In this document: positions 23,047 through 34,880 of the stretch, one piece after another | How the letters are laid out: the number at the start of each line of letters is the position of its first letter | Position numbering within the stretch: the first letter of the stretch is position 1 | Source: Paguma larvata | Lineage: Eukaryota; Chordata; Mammalia; Carnivora; Viverridae | Length of the DNA: 64,000 nt | Assembly (NCBI GenBank): GCA_030068075.1 | Contig: CM057826.1 | Span: forward strand, 72,451,312 to 72,515,311 | Direction: 5' to 3' | Program-made: the position numbers and the translations under genes | Notes under the pieces: model-generated | Database searches by the model: none | The model's input: only the letters and a program-made list of their open reading frames with translations | What the model was told of the DNA's origin: nothing

Positions 23047-26000
23047 TTATGTTTTGTCTTTGTCCCTCTCTCTGTATTTTTTCCTTTCCCCTCCCCCATG
23101 GTTTTCTGCTAAGTCTCCCGAAATCCACCTATGCATGGAAACATGGTATCTGTCTTTCTCTGACTGACTTATTTCACTCAGCATAATACCCTCGAGGTCT
23201 ATCCATGTTGCCACACATGGCCAGATTTCATTCTTTCTCATTGCTGCATAGTATTCCACTGTATATATATATACCACTTCTTCTTTATCCATTCGTCAGT
23301 TGATGGACACTTAGTCTCTTTCCATGATTTGGCTATTGTCAAAAGTGCTGCTATGAACATTGGCGTACACGGGCCCCTATGCATCAGCACTTCTGTGTCT
23401 CTTGGGTAGATTCCTAGCAGTGCTATTCCTGACTCATAGGGTAGCTCTATATTCATTTTTTTGAGGAACCTCCACACTGTTTTCCAGAGCAGCTGCACTA
23501 GTTTTCACTGCCACCAACAGTGCAGGAGGGTGCCTGTTTCTCCACATCCCTGCCAGCATTTAGAGTTTCCTGATTTATTCATTTTAGCCACTCTAACTGG
23601 TGCGAGGTGGTATCTCAGTGTGGTTTTGATTTGTATTTCTCTGATAATGAGTGACATTGAGCCTCATTTCATGTGTCTGTTGGCCATCTGGATGTCATCT
23701 TTGGAGAAGTGTCTATTCATATCTTCCACCATTTCTTCACTGGATTATTTGTTTTTCGGGTGTGGAGTTTGGTAAGTTCTTTATAGATTTTAGATACTAG
23801 TCCTTTATCCGATATGTCATTTGCAGTTATTCTTTCCCATTTGTCAGTTGTCTGTTAGTTTTGTTGGTTATTTCCTTTGCCGTGCAGAAGCTTTTTGTCT
23901 CGATGAGGTCCCAATAGTTCATTTTTGCTTTAAATTCCCTCGCCTTTGGAGATGTGTCATGTAGGAAATTGTTGCGGCTCAGGTCAAAAAGGTTTTTTCC
24001 TGCTTTCTCTTCTAGGATTTTGATGGTTTCCTGTCTCACATTCAGGTCCTTCATCCATTTTGAGTTTATTTTTATGAGTGGTGAAAGAAAGTGGTCTAGT
24101 TTCATTCTTCTGCATGTTGCTGTCTAGTTCTCCCAGCACCATTTGTTAAAGAGGCTGTCTTTTTCCCATTGGATACTCTTTCCTGCTTTGTCAAAGATTA
24201 GTTGGCCATATGCTTGTGGGTCCATCTCTGGGTTCTCTATTCTATTCCATTGGTCTATGTGTCTGTTCTTGTGCCAATACCATGCTGTCTTGATTATTAT
24301 CACTTTGTAGTAGAGGTTAAAGTCTGGGATTGTGATGCCTCCCACCTTGGTTTTCTTCTTCAACATTACTTTGGCTATTCGGGGTCTTTTGTGGTTCCAT
24401 ATAAATTTAAGGATTGTTAGCTCTAGCTTTGAGAAGAATGCTGGTGCAATTTTGATTGGGACTGCATTTTGCATTGAATGTGTAGTTTGCTTTGGGTAGT
24501 ATTGCCATTTTAATAATATTTACTTCTCCAATCCATGAGCATGGGATGTTTTTCCATTTCCTTGTGTCTTCCTCAATTTCCTTCGTAAGTTTTTTTAATA
24601 GTTTTCAGCGTAGAGATCTTTTACATCTTTGGTTAGGTTTATTCCTAGGTATTTGATGGTTTTTGGTGCAATCGTGAATGGGATTCGTTTCTTTATTTCT
24701 CCTTCTATTGCTTCATTGTTGGTGTAAAGGAATGCAACCGATTTCTGTACCTTGATTTTGTATCCTGCAACTTTGCCAAATTCATGGATCGGTTCTAGTA
24801 GGCTTTCGGTGGATTCTGTTGGGTTTTCCATGTATAGTATCATGTCGTCTGCGAAAAGTCAAAGTTTGACTTCATCCTTGCGTATCCTGATGCCTTTTGT
24901 TTTGCTTTCTTGTCTGATTGTTGATGCTAGGACCTCCAACACTATGTTAAATAGCAGTGGTGATAATGGACATCCCCGTCGTGTTCCTGATCTCAGGGGG
25001 AAGGCTCTCAGTTTTTCCCCATTGAGGATGATGTTAGCTGTGGGCTTTTCATATATGGCTTTTATGATGTTTAAGTATGTTTCTTCTATCCCTACTTTCT
25101 CGAGAGTTTTTATTAGGAAAGGATGCTGTATTTTGTCAAATGCTTTTTCTGCATCTATTGACAGGATCATATGGTTCTTATCTTTTCTTTTGTGAATGTG
25201 ATGTATCACATTGGTTGATTTGCGAATATTGAACCAGCCTTGCAACCAAGGGATGAATCCTGCTTGATCATGGTGAATAATTCTTTTTATATGTTGTTGG
25301 GTTCTATTTGCTAATATCTTGTTAAGAATTTTTGCATCCATATTCATCAAGGATATTGGTGTGTAGTTCTCTTTTTTTGCTGGGTCTCTATTTGGTTTGG
25401 GGATCAAAGTGATACTGGCTTCATAAAATGAGTTCAGGAGTTTTCCTTCCGTTTCAATTTTTTGAAACAGTTTGAGGAGGATAGGTATTAACTCTCTTTT
25501 AAATGTCTGGTAGAATTCCCCAGGGAAACCATCTGGTCCAGGACTTTTATTTGTTGGGAGATTTTTGATAACTGATTCAATTTCTTCATTAATTATGGGT
25601 CTATTCAAGTTTTCTCTTTCTTCCTGTTTGAGTTTTGGTAGCATGTGGCTGTTTAGGAATTTGTCTATTTCTTCCAGCTGTTTAGGAATTTGTCTATTTC
25701 TTCCAGGTTGTTCAATTTGTTTTATAGTTTTTCATAATAGTCTATGATGATTGCTTGTATTTCTGAGGGATTTGTTGTATTCATTCCATTTGCGATTGTG
25801 ATTTTATCAATTTGGTTTCTCTCTCTTTTCTTTTTGGAAGCCTGGCTAGAGGTTTGTCAATTTTGTTTATTTTTTCAAAGAACCAGTGCTTGGTTTCATT
25901 CATCTATTCCACTATTTTTCTGTTTCCATATGATTAATTTCTGCCCTGATCTTTGTTATTTCTCTCTTTCTGCTGGGTTTGGGGTGTCTTAGTTGCTCTG

Positions 26001-26990
26001 CTTCTAGTTCCTTTAGGCCTGCTGTTAGAATTTGTGTTAGAGATTTTTCTTGTTTCTTGAGATAAGCCTGGATTGCAATATATTTCCCCCTCAGGACTGC
26101 CTTTGCTGCATCTCAAAGCATTTGGATTGTCGTATTTTCATTTTAATTTGTTTCCATGTATTTTTTAATTTCTTCTCTGATTACTTGGTTGACCCATTCA
26201 TCTTTTAGTAGGTTGTTCTTTAGCCTCGATGTTTGTGGGGGTTTTCCAGACTTTTTCCTGTAGTTGATTTCAAGTTTCAAAGCATTGTCGTCTGAAAGTG
26301 TGCATGATATGATCTCAATTTTTTAATATTTATTCAGCGCTTCCTTGTGCCCCAAAATATGTTCTATCTTGGAAAATGTACCATGAACATTTGAGAAGAA
26401 CGTAAATTCCTTTGCTTCTGGATAAAGGGCCCTGAAGATATCTGTCAGGCCCATCTGTTCCAATGTGTCATTCAGGGCCATTGTTTGTATGGCAGTTCTC
26501 TGTTTAGTGGATCTATCCAGTGCTGTGAGTGGGGTATTAAGGTCCCCTGCAATTAGCACATTTTTATCGATAAGATTACTTACGTTTGTATTTAGTTGCT
26601 TTACAAATTTGGGTGCCCCAGAATTTGGCGTGTAGATATTTATAATTGTTAGCTCTTCCTGCTGGATAGTCCCTGTGATTATTATATAATGCCCTTCTTC
26701 ATCTCTTATTACATCTTTTACTTTCAAGTCTAGTTTGTTCTATATAAGTGTTGCTACTCCAGCTTTCTTCTGACTTCCCTTAGCATGGTAGATAGTTCTC
26801 CATCCCCTCACTTTCAATCTGAAGGTGTCCTTAGGTCTAAAATGGGTCTCTTAAAGACAGCATATTTTTGTTTTTTAATCCATTCTGTTACCCTGTGTCT
26901 TTTAATTGGAGCATTTACTCCGTTTACATTCAGTGTTAGTATTGAAAACTATGGGTTTGCAGTCACTGTGTTATCTGTCGGTTTCATGCT
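23047..26990 (-). pseudogene. L1 ORF2 (endonuclease-reverse transcriptase), broken
   Basis: Minus-strand pieces give the full domain order. The endonuclease (about 26990-26323) has an 'IAGDLNTPL' motif and ends in an H-x-L-G-H-K type motif. The reverse transcriptase (25644-24600) has '[16 protein letters not shown]', '[17 protein letters not shown]' and '[15 protein letters not shown]', and the FADD catalytic motif lies just past a TGA at 24859-24861. The C-terminal region ends at 23047-23498. A TAA also interrupts the endonuclease near the 'CCL-ETHF' motif (about 26855). ORF2p nicks DNA and copies L1 RNA in place. This copy has several stops and frame changes. Confidence 0.88.
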
Positions 26991-27059
26991 TGTAAGGATG
27001 TCTCTGGTACTCTGTGTTCCTTGCGATCTTTCCTTCATAGAGTCTCCCCTCAGGATCTC

Positions 27060-27913
27060 TTATAAGATCGGTTTATTTGTGATGTATTCCTTCAGTTTTT
27101 GTTTGTTTGGGAAGACCTTTATCTCTCCATTCATTTTGAATGATAAGCTGGCGGGGTAAAGGATTCTTGGCTGCATATCCTTCCTGTTCATCACATTGAA
27201 GATTTCCTGCCATTCCTTTCTGGCTTGCCAAGTTTCTGTAGATAAGTCTGCTACTACCCTAATGTGTCTGCCTTTGTAAGTCAAGGCCCGTTTATCCCTA
27301 GCTTCTTTCAGAATTCTCTCTTTGTATTTTCCCAGCTTCACTATGATGTGTCGTGCTGAGAGTCAATTGAGGTTACGTCTGAGGGGAGTTCTCTGTGCCT
27401 CTTGGATTTCGATGCCCGTTTCTTCATGTTGGGGAAGTTCTCAGCGATGATTTGTTCAAGTACCCCTTTGACTCCTTTCTCTCTCTCCTTCCTCAGGAAT
27501 TTCTGTAATATGGATATTATTCCATTTGATTGCATCGCTCAGCTCTCAAATTTTCCTTTCCTGTTCCTGAATCATTTTCTCTTTTTCTCTGCTTCCTCCT
27601 TTTCCATAGTTTTATCTTCTAATTCACTTAATCTCTCTTTTGCCTCTTCAATCCGCACTGTGGCTGCCTCCAATTTGTTTTGCACCTCATTTAAAACATT
27701 TTTTAATTCCTCCTGACCATTTTTTAGGACATTGATCTCTGCCTTGAGGGTCCCCCTGCTTTCTTCTATGCTTTTTTCAAGCCCAGCGAGTATTTTTATG
27801 TTTATCATTCTATATTCTTGTTCTGTTAAGTTACTTATGTCTGCTTTTATCATTTCTTGTGCTGTCACTATTTCTTGTTCATTCTTTTGAGGGGAGTTCT
27901 TCTGTTTCTTCAT
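27060..27913 (-). pseudogene. L1 ORF1 (RNA-binding chaperone), broken
   Basis: Three successive minus-strand frames (27913-27572, 27535-27341, 27341-27060) carry the parts of an L1 ORF1 protein in order: the N-terminal 'MKKQKNSPQKNEQE' start, a Glu/Lys-rich coiled coil ('LEKSIEESRGTLKAEINVLK'), the RNA-binding middle, and the C-terminal domain ('YPASLSFKMNGEIKVFPNKQ'). ORF1p normally forms trimers that coat L1 RNA. The frame changes show at least two disruptions, so no intact product is expected. Confidence 0.85.
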
Positions 27914-28620
27914 TTTGGCTAGATGTGTATTGGTTTATTTCCTAGGTCTCCCTGGAAAGGAAAAGTGTCAGACCGACAAACAGGAAACACAAACTCACAA
28001 CCATACCAACCAATAATACAGACAAACAAATCACAACCTAAAAATGATTGATAACAACACGCTGTAGGCATGCGACCTGACGTACCAGCCACACGTTAAT
28101 GATAGGATGTGCGCTCTGCTGATGTCAGAGCATACAAAGAGTAGTGACAGGTGTGGGGAGAAGAAGAAATTGAACTTTGACCAAGTAGAGAGATTAGAAG
28201 ACTTGATCCAGAAAGACAGAAGGATGTGAGGAAAGAGAAATGAAGTTAGATGTTACCCAGATGCACTATGTGGTCTGACTGTTCCATAGAGAGAGAGAGG
28301 AAATTAAAGAGGGAGGTGTAGAACGAGCATTGAGAGAGTGGGTTAAATGTCTGTTTAAGCAAGCCAAAATCCCTGGGGTTACTGGTTTAGAGGTGGGGAG
28401 AGATAGGAAGGAGAAGAGGGAGAATATATCCCTCTATCCAAAACAGAAGAATTGACCTGAAATTAATCTGGGCACTGCTTCAGTATTTGTGTCTTCGCGG
28501 CTATCACTCCTGAAAAAAGGCGTCTCTTGTATGAGGAGGGGCATGGCCTGGTGTAGGAGGGTGCCACCTCCACCACTGGTGGATTGGAATCCTAGGGTTT
28601 GGCTTTGTGGGTATGCCCAA

Positions 28621-29010
28621 CCACAGTGACACCCCCCCCAGTCCCCTCTTCACGGACCTGGAGTCTCAAATCACTTCTCTGTTTCTGTCCTCAACTCTGT
28701 CCGGGTTGCAGGCGCAGTGCAATTTGCTGGGTGGTCACACACCCCACGCTCATCTGAGTTCCTTTAACTTGCTCAGATCGCTGTGCCTTATGTACATTGA
28801 GTCTCTGACTCAGCAGCGCCGCGACCACAGTGGTGTCCCCCCAGTCTCTTCTTCACGGACCCAGAGTCTCAAATCACCCCACTGTTTCCACCTCCACTCT
28901 GCCCGGGTTGCAGGCACAGTGTGAGCTGCTGGGCAGTCGCATACCCCTTGCACACCCGGTGTCCCCTACATAGATTGTGGCACTGACTCAGTGTCGATCC
29001 AGTGATGGCT
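28621..29010 (-). repeat. Tandem ~204-bp units in the L1 5' UTR
   Basis: Two imperfect head-to-tail units start at 28621 and about 28825. Shared blocks such as 'CTTCACGGACC', 'GAGTCTCAAATCAC' and 'GGGTTGCAGGC' recur at a constant spacing of about 202-204 bases. The region lies in the 5' UTR of the antisense L1 and is relatively GC- and CpG-rich for this intron. Tandem monomers in L1 5' UTRs act as promoter units in mouse L1. A similar role here is inference. Confidence 0.75.
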
Positions 29011-29446
29011 CAGTGCCTCTCTGTGTCACGGGCTGGGTCAGCATCGCTGGCTTCAGAGTGAAGGGACCTCCACTAGCTCTGCTGTGAGCAACGGACCTTC
29101 TCTCCAAAAGTCTTGTGGTTGGGGACTGGATGATAAGCTCCGTCTCCACCCCGGTCAGAGGTACTTTCCCCACTGCTCTTTCCCTTCCCCTTGCTTTTCC
29201 ACGGAAGGGGCCCAGAACCTGCTCCCTGTTCCTCTGCACCTTCACAGCTTGCTGTTTTTCTCCCACATTACACTCACTCAGTCTCCCAGGATTTTCTGGA
29301 TTTCACATTCTCTTCCCTGTAGCCTCCAACTCCTCTTCCTGCAGATCTCTGGGATTGAGAGTCCCTCAGTTTCAGTCCTTCTTAGTTTGAAAGACATGGG
29401 AGAGCAGCGGGTCCTCCTACTTCTCCACCATGTTTGCCCCTCCCTC

Positions 29447-29870
29447 CCTCTCCAATCCATTTTGACAACTTTAAACTGGACTTTAGCAAGGCATGGTGGA
29501 AAAGCCATGAGGGTATCTCCATGTGTGTATGTATGTGTATATACATGCTTATGATATTTAAAGGTATGCGTATGATGTGTGCTTATACTTTAAATAAATA
29601 ATATTAAATGTAATTTATATAATATGTACTATATAATTCATATATTAAACAATATGTTGATATATATCATCAATAGATGAACTATATAACATTCACATAT
29701 ATTTATTATATTAGTACTATTATGTTAGTATAATATAAATATGTAGGCTAAACATATTAATTCATATAATATATTTGTAGTGTAATTATGATATTTATTT
29801 TTTCCTGAGGTCGAAGTTTAGGGGTACCAGATTCCAAATTTAAGAGGATCATTTGTATTTGTGTTTTTTG

Positions 29871-29918
<48 letters not shown>

Positions 29919-30207
29919 CACATAATTGTGTATATACATGTAATTGTGCCTACACATTTATATTTAGTTTATAATACATGTATCTTTTCCTGTATTCCCA
30001 CAAATTTTCTTTTATAATTGTGTTTTCCTGAGAATATGATGACTGGTTGTAGAACTGCTACATTCGATGTAAATTAAATGTTAAAAAAAAAGCATACTAG
30101 TGGAAATAGCTTTGTAAAAGATAAAATATTTCTTGAGAGATACTGCATATTTGTTGTATGTTTAACTTTTGAGTGATTTAATTAAAAAATAATTACCTTT
30201 TCAAAAG
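29447..30207. other. Intron 2 end, very AT-rich
   Basis: Simple AT-rich sequence with a long TA run, ending at the exon 3 acceptor. Confidence 0.6.
29876..29915. repeat. (TA)n microsatellite in intron 2
   Basis: An uninterrupted run of about 19 TA units within an AT-rich stretch (29560-29960). A shorter one lies at 30739-30758. Confidence 0.95.
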
Positions 30208-30393
30208 ATATTTGCCAAGAAATGAAGATCATCAAGGCTTGCAAGAAAACCTCACCATCATTGCAGGCAAAATACAAAGCGTCCTTCATCCTGGGGCAGA
30301 TTGTGCAGGGAATAGCAGCAACGCCTCTTTATATCCTTGGCGTAATCTTCATTGACAACAGTGTTGCCACACACTCAGCTGGCGTTTATCTAG
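30208..30393 (+). CDS. SLCO6A1: SLCO6A1 exon 3: extracellular loop and helix 4
   Basis: Exon of 186 bases (phase 1 in, phase 1 out). The acceptor is TTTTCAAAAG| at 30207, with a weak pyrimidine tract. The protein runs 'DICQEMKIIKACKKTSPS', then 'YKASFILGQIVQGIAATPLY' and 'ILGVIFIDNSVATHSAGVYL', covering helix 4 and the conserved D-(N/E)-x-V-(A/P)-x-x-x-(A/S)-x-x-Y-x-G segment found across OATPs. The exon ends CTAG|GCAAGT: the donor is GC, not GT, in an otherwise perfect AG|GCAAGT context. The next exon picks up 'G-L-M-E' in frame, where the relative has 'G-I-A-E', so the GC donor is required to keep frame and homology. Confidence 0.9.
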
Positions 30394-31735
30394 GCAAGTC
30401 GTTTCCCTGGCTCATATGACTGACCCAATTTGAATTTCTGTTGAGTTTTTATATCTTGGTGTACATATCTAAACTGATATGCAAGTGCTGATTATTTGCT
30501 CTTATAATAATATTATAATAAATACTAACTGGTATGTTTGACTTCAAAATCACATTGAGTTGCCTAATTCTGAGGAGTGGCTTGAGATTGGGAATTGTAG
30601 ACAATTCATCTAAAAGTCATCAGAAAGATAAGGAAAAATACATACTGTCTTAAGTAATAAGATCTGTATTCTTTCTGTATATGTGTGTCTAAAATATATA
30701 TAATACATATAACATGTTTTATATACGTATGTATGTGTGTATATATATATATATATATAGTTTGTAATATCAAACTTCATAGGCTGTATTTCATTTCTCT
30801 AAGAAAAAAAGTCTCAAATTATCAGATTGAATTGCTTACGTAGTTGTATATTTAAATTTTGGGGACATAGGTGGGAAGTTGCTGCCATCATATTTGTAAT
30901 GAGATAGAAATATTGTTACATGCCTCCTCAGTACTAGATTCAGTGTGGTGTTGAAATCATCATCACGGTACTAAGCTTGTTACATACATTAACTTATTTC
31001 ATCTTTTTGGGGAGCTCAGAAATTTTGAAGTTAATGAAAATATAATTTTGTTCATCCCATCAAGAAGAAAAGTGATGTGCTATTTAATTGACTACAATGT
31101 GGTACTCTATTTCTAGTGTTTTATACCATGGTATCCTACAATAAATAACCCAGGGGATATATCTCAGAATAATCTGTATTTCCTTGTGTTTTAATAGCTC
31201 CTGGTCCTGGTAGAGCATCTATTTAGACAGGGTTATCTGTCATATTTTTTTTAATTAAAAAAATAGTCATCAAACAAATATGTTTTGAAGGTGATTTAAG
31301 AGAAAATAGCATTTTGCACCAAAATAATACTTTTTTCACTAGAAGTAAGGAAAGTTGTGTCAATAGATTAAAATAGTTGATTTTCATATTTATGTTTGGT
31401 TTTAGAAAGAAAATTTTTAGTGATTTATTAGTGTTGACTGAGGGTGGCAATAAATCTGTTTGATTTACTTTTGGTTCTACTGAGTGATAATTGAAATGCA
31501 CACCTACACACTGCAGAAAGAAACTTGCTTTATCACCACTTCCTGCCACTATGGCAGCTAATGTTAAGGATACAAAACTATCACAAATTAAAGTGAAATC
31601 AGTTATATCGAATTTATATTTATATTAAATATATATATAGTTATATCACATTAAATATATAGATTAAATAATATACAGTGAATTATATAATTAACTTACC
31701 TAAGTTTCTTTCATATATGCATTGGATGATATATA
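30394..31735. other. Intron 3, unassigned part
   Basis: Begins with the GC donor. AT-rich, with TA repeats at 30739-30758 and around 31620-31660. The minus-strand frame 31223-31549 has no supporting features. Confidence 0.5.
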
Positions 31736-32178
31736 TGATGGTTAACTTCTCTAGATTATGGCAACCAATTGTTTGTTTCAACACTAGTCCAGATATTTCT
31801 GCTATATTTTTTTGATGTGACTAGTACAGTCAGTAGACTCTGAGTAAAGCAGATTATCCTCCATTTTGTGGGTGAGCCTTATCCAATTTGTTGAAGGCTT
31901 TCAGACAAAAGACTTGAGTTACCAAAAAAAGAAGCAATTCTTTCGCCAGACCGCTAGACAGAAACTCTGAGTTTTTCTAGCCTTCTGGCCTATCTTGTGG
32001 ATTTCAGGCTTAATTATGGACTCACTACTGTAACATTAACTCTTACCTGGATTCCCAGCCTGCCAACCTATTCTACAAATTGGGACTTGCCAGGCCTTAT
32101 AATTGCATGAGCCAATTACAATCTCTCTCTCAATATCCTGTTGGTTCTGCTTCTCAGAAGAACACTGACTAATAAAGT
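31736..32178 (+). mobile_element. Old interspersed repeat, LTR- or DNA-transposon-like
   Basis: Sequence such as 'ATGATGGTTAACTTCTCTAG', 'GTGGGTGAGCCTTATCCAAT', 'GGGACTTGCCAGGCCTTATA' and 'TGAGCCAATTACAATCTCTC' followed by 'CCTGTTGGTTCTGCTTCTCA' matches a common ancient mammalian repeat in the plus orientation. I recognise the text but am unsure of the family name. Lies in intron 3, ending about 100 bases before exon 4. Confidence 0.6.
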
Positions 32179-32278
32179 ATGTTATGAAGCTTTCAGAAGA
32201 AATCTATTTCAACAATGTAATTTTTATCATGACAAACTGGCTTATGTAGTTGTTTGATGTTCAGTATTCATTTTATAG

Positions 32279-32375
32279 GGTTAATGGAAGCTTCATTAAT
32301 ACTTGGATGTTCTTTGGGTTTTGTGATAGGAGCACCCCTAATTCAGGGGACTGAAAACAGTATTTTTCCAATTAG
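32279..32375 (+). CDS. SLCO6A1: SLCO6A1 exon 4: helix 5
   Basis: Exon of 97 bases (phase 1 in, phase 2 out) with acceptor TTTTATAG| at 32278 and donor ATTAG|GTAAGC at 32376. It encodes 'LMEASLILGCSLGFVIGAPL' and then 'IQGTENSIFPI', i.e. helix 5 and the start of extracellular loop 3. The GxxxGxxxGAPL helix pattern is typical of OATPs (G-Y-x-L-G-A-P-L in relatives). It is too short to stand out as an open frame alone and was found by following phase and homology from exon 3. The loop sequence after GAPL has no N-x-S/T site in this exon, whereas human OATP6A1, from memory, has N-T-T motifs here. Confidence 0.88.
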
Positions 32376-32839
32376 GTAAGCCATTTTATTTCCTTTTTTG
32401 TTGTTGTTTATATTATATAAAATATTTATTAGATAGATAATATAGACTATAAACATATATTTTTAATTTGTTATATCATATTTTTAAGAAGAACATGTAA
32501 ATGTGATTGATATGCATATTTATGTATGTATAAATACAATTTTATCTTTATTGTTTGAAATACAATTTCAAAAATGCTATAAAGACAACCTTATTACTAA
32601 TTCTACATATAGGTTTTTTGAAAAATTGTGGAGAAAACACATGACATAAAATTTACCATCTTAACCATGTTTAAATATATATACATTAGTGTCAGGCATA
32701 TGCACGTTGTCGTGCAACAGATTGCTAGGAATTCTGCATCTTGCAAAACTAACATTCTATATCTGTTGCACAATAACTTCCGTTTATCCCCTTCTCCTCA
32801 GCCCCTGCAAATCGCCTTTTTACTTTCTAAGATTTGACT

Positions 32840-34880
32840 AGCTCATATACCTCGTAGAAGTGGAATCATGCAATATTTGTCTCTCTGACTGGCTTATTTC
32901 ACTGAACAAAATGACCTCAAGGTTATTGAGCATATGCCATAGCATATGCTGGTAAAAGTACTTTCTTTTTAAAGCTAAATACTATTTCAATATAAACACT
33001 TTATACCACACTACTTTATCCATTTATCTGTCTATGGATTTCAGTTATTGCTTCCACCCCTTGGCTATTGTGAATAATGCTACAGTTTACATGGTAAGCA
33101 AATATCTCTTTGCAATTCTATTTTTAATTCTTTTGGATATATACCCACATGTGGGATAGTTAAATCCTATGGTAATTCTATTTTTAAGATTTTTGAGGGA
33201 CTTCCATCCTATTTTTCATAGAGGCTGCACCATTTATATTCTCACCAGTATTACCCAAGGGTTCTAATTTCTCACATCCTTGCCAGGTCTAGTTATTTTC
33301 TTTCTCCTTCTTCCTCCTCCTCTTCTTTCTTCTTCTTCTCTTTCTCCTTCTCTTTTTCCTTCTTCTTCTAACAGCCATGCTGACAGTTATGAGGTGATAG
33401 CTCATTATGGTTTTGATTTTCATTTCCCTGATTAGTGATGTTGAGCACCTTTTTATTAACTTATTGGCCATTTGTTTATTTTCTTTGGAGCAATGTCTAA
33501 ACATTTAGCTTATAACATCTATATTAAGGCTTCTTCTAGGATCACCATTCAAAGACTTCCAGATGTCATGTTCATCTCTGTGGTTTCTCACACAATATTG
33601 CTTCTGACAAGGGAGCATATGATAAGACAAAAAAGTATGACAGTATGACAACTACAGATTTCACTGGTCTTATTCTGTGCCCCATTATCCAGAAATAGTT
33701 GACTTGATAGAATAGAGTCATGGCTTGGTTGGTATTCTCAACATTTTTTTGGTGGAGTCTTTAGGTTTTCTATATTACTATCCTGTCATCTTCAGAGATA
33801 GTTTTACTCTTTGCTTTCTGATTTGAATGCCTTTATTTCTTTTTCTGACCTAATTGATCTCACTAGTCTTTTAGTGCTATGTTGACTAAAAGTGAGGAGT
33901 TTGGGTGTCCTTATCTTACTCCCGATCTTATGGATTTGTCATATATGCCCTTTATTATGTTGATGTATGTTCCCTTTTACTCAATTTATTGAGAGTTTTT
34001 ATTATGAATGAATGCTGAATTTTGTCAAATTATTTTTCCACATCGATTGACATGATCATATGATTTATATCTTTCATTTTGTTCCTGTGGTGTATCACAT
34101 TGATTAATTTGCAGATATTGAACCATCCTTGCATCCCTGGAATAAATCCCACTTGATTGTGGTGTATGATTCTTTTAATACGTTTTTAAATTTGGTTTCC
34201 TAATATTTTGTTGAGAATTTTTGAATCTGTGCTCATCACGGATATTTACTTACAATTTTCTTGTAGTGTCCTTGTGTGGTTTTAGGTGCACATTTAAATG
34301 TAATATCCAATTTCAGTTTGTTTTTTTATATAATACGAGAAATGGGTCAAGCTTATGTTTTTCCCCTCAAAGGGATACCACATCATACTGATGACATTTA
34401 TGGATCATTCTGTGCTTTTTAATTAATTTATTTTTTACTGATATTATACACCATCTCTATCATAAATTAAATTTCTTGCATATGTAGGTTTTCTTTTTAT
34501 CTCTTGCGTTTCTCTTCTGTTGTCTGATCTATCTCTCTCTTTTTATGCCAGTACTAAGATGCTTTAATAACTACAACTTTACATATGATTTGAGATTTGG
34601 TTGGTTAAGTCCTTCCTCAATATTATTCACCAAAAAGCAGGGGCTATTTCTGCAAAGTTACTCTTTCAGATAAACTTAATAGTGTCAGATTACAATGAAA
34701 ACATTTTGATTTGAAATACTTGAATTTCTATATCAAATTGGGAATAATTGTCATCTTTCTGTGCAAGAATATGGTATATATTGTTCTATTTTCTCTGTTC
34801 TTCATTTGTGCCCTTCAATAAAGTTTTAGGATTTTTGTTTTGAAAATATTCCAGTAAGTTTATTCCTAGTAATTTATTTT
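32840..34880 (-). mobile_element. Old antisense L1 3' half with polypyrimidine expansion
   Basis: The 3' UTR-like part ('CTTGGCTATTGTGAATAATG' near 33060) and the ORF2 C-terminal region (about 33380-33500) are followed by reverse-transcriptase text (33780-34250, including the reversed 'CAAATTATTTTTCCACATCG' block) and further ORF2 to about 34880. A C/T-only run is embedded at 33286-33370. No open frames of note survive. It lies in intron 4. Confidence 0.75.
33286..33370 (+). repeat. Polypyrimidine (TTC/TCC) low-complexity tract
   Basis: About 85 bases almost entirely of C and T in TTC and TCC units inside the old L1. The minus strand gives a meaningless Arg/Lys-rich frame (33289-33504). Confidence 0.9.

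Larger units (their letters stand above)
22871..29446 (-). mobile_element. Near-full-length carnivore L1, antisense, inactivated
   Basis: Read on the minus strand, this element begins near 29446 (start-like 'GGCAAACATGGTGGAGAAGT' at about 29420-29439), has a 1.5-kb 5' UTR with tandem units, ORF1 (27913 to about 27060), ORF2 (about 26990 to 23047), a short 3' UTR and a degenerate A-rich tail of AAAT units ending near 22871. At about 6.6 kb it is close to full length and is the largest single object in intron 2, antisense to the SLCO gene as is usual for retained intronic L1s. Both frames are broken by stops and frameshifts, so it should not be autonomous. I saw no clear target-site duplication. 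Confidence 0.93.

Noticed and set aside
24752..25195. 147-codon plus-strand frame
   Set aside because: Antisense shadow of L1 ORF2 reverse transcriptase.
22871..29446. Target-site duplication of the large L1
   Set aside because: I compared both flanks and saw no convincing direct repeat, so none is claimed.
29084..29554. 156-codon and other plus-strand frames at 28607-29554
   Set aside because: They are the antisense of the L1 5' UTR, which is relatively GC-rich; no domain and no reason to expect translation.
33289..33504. Arg/Lys-rich minus-strand frame
   Set aside because: Read from a polypyrimidine tract in an old L1.
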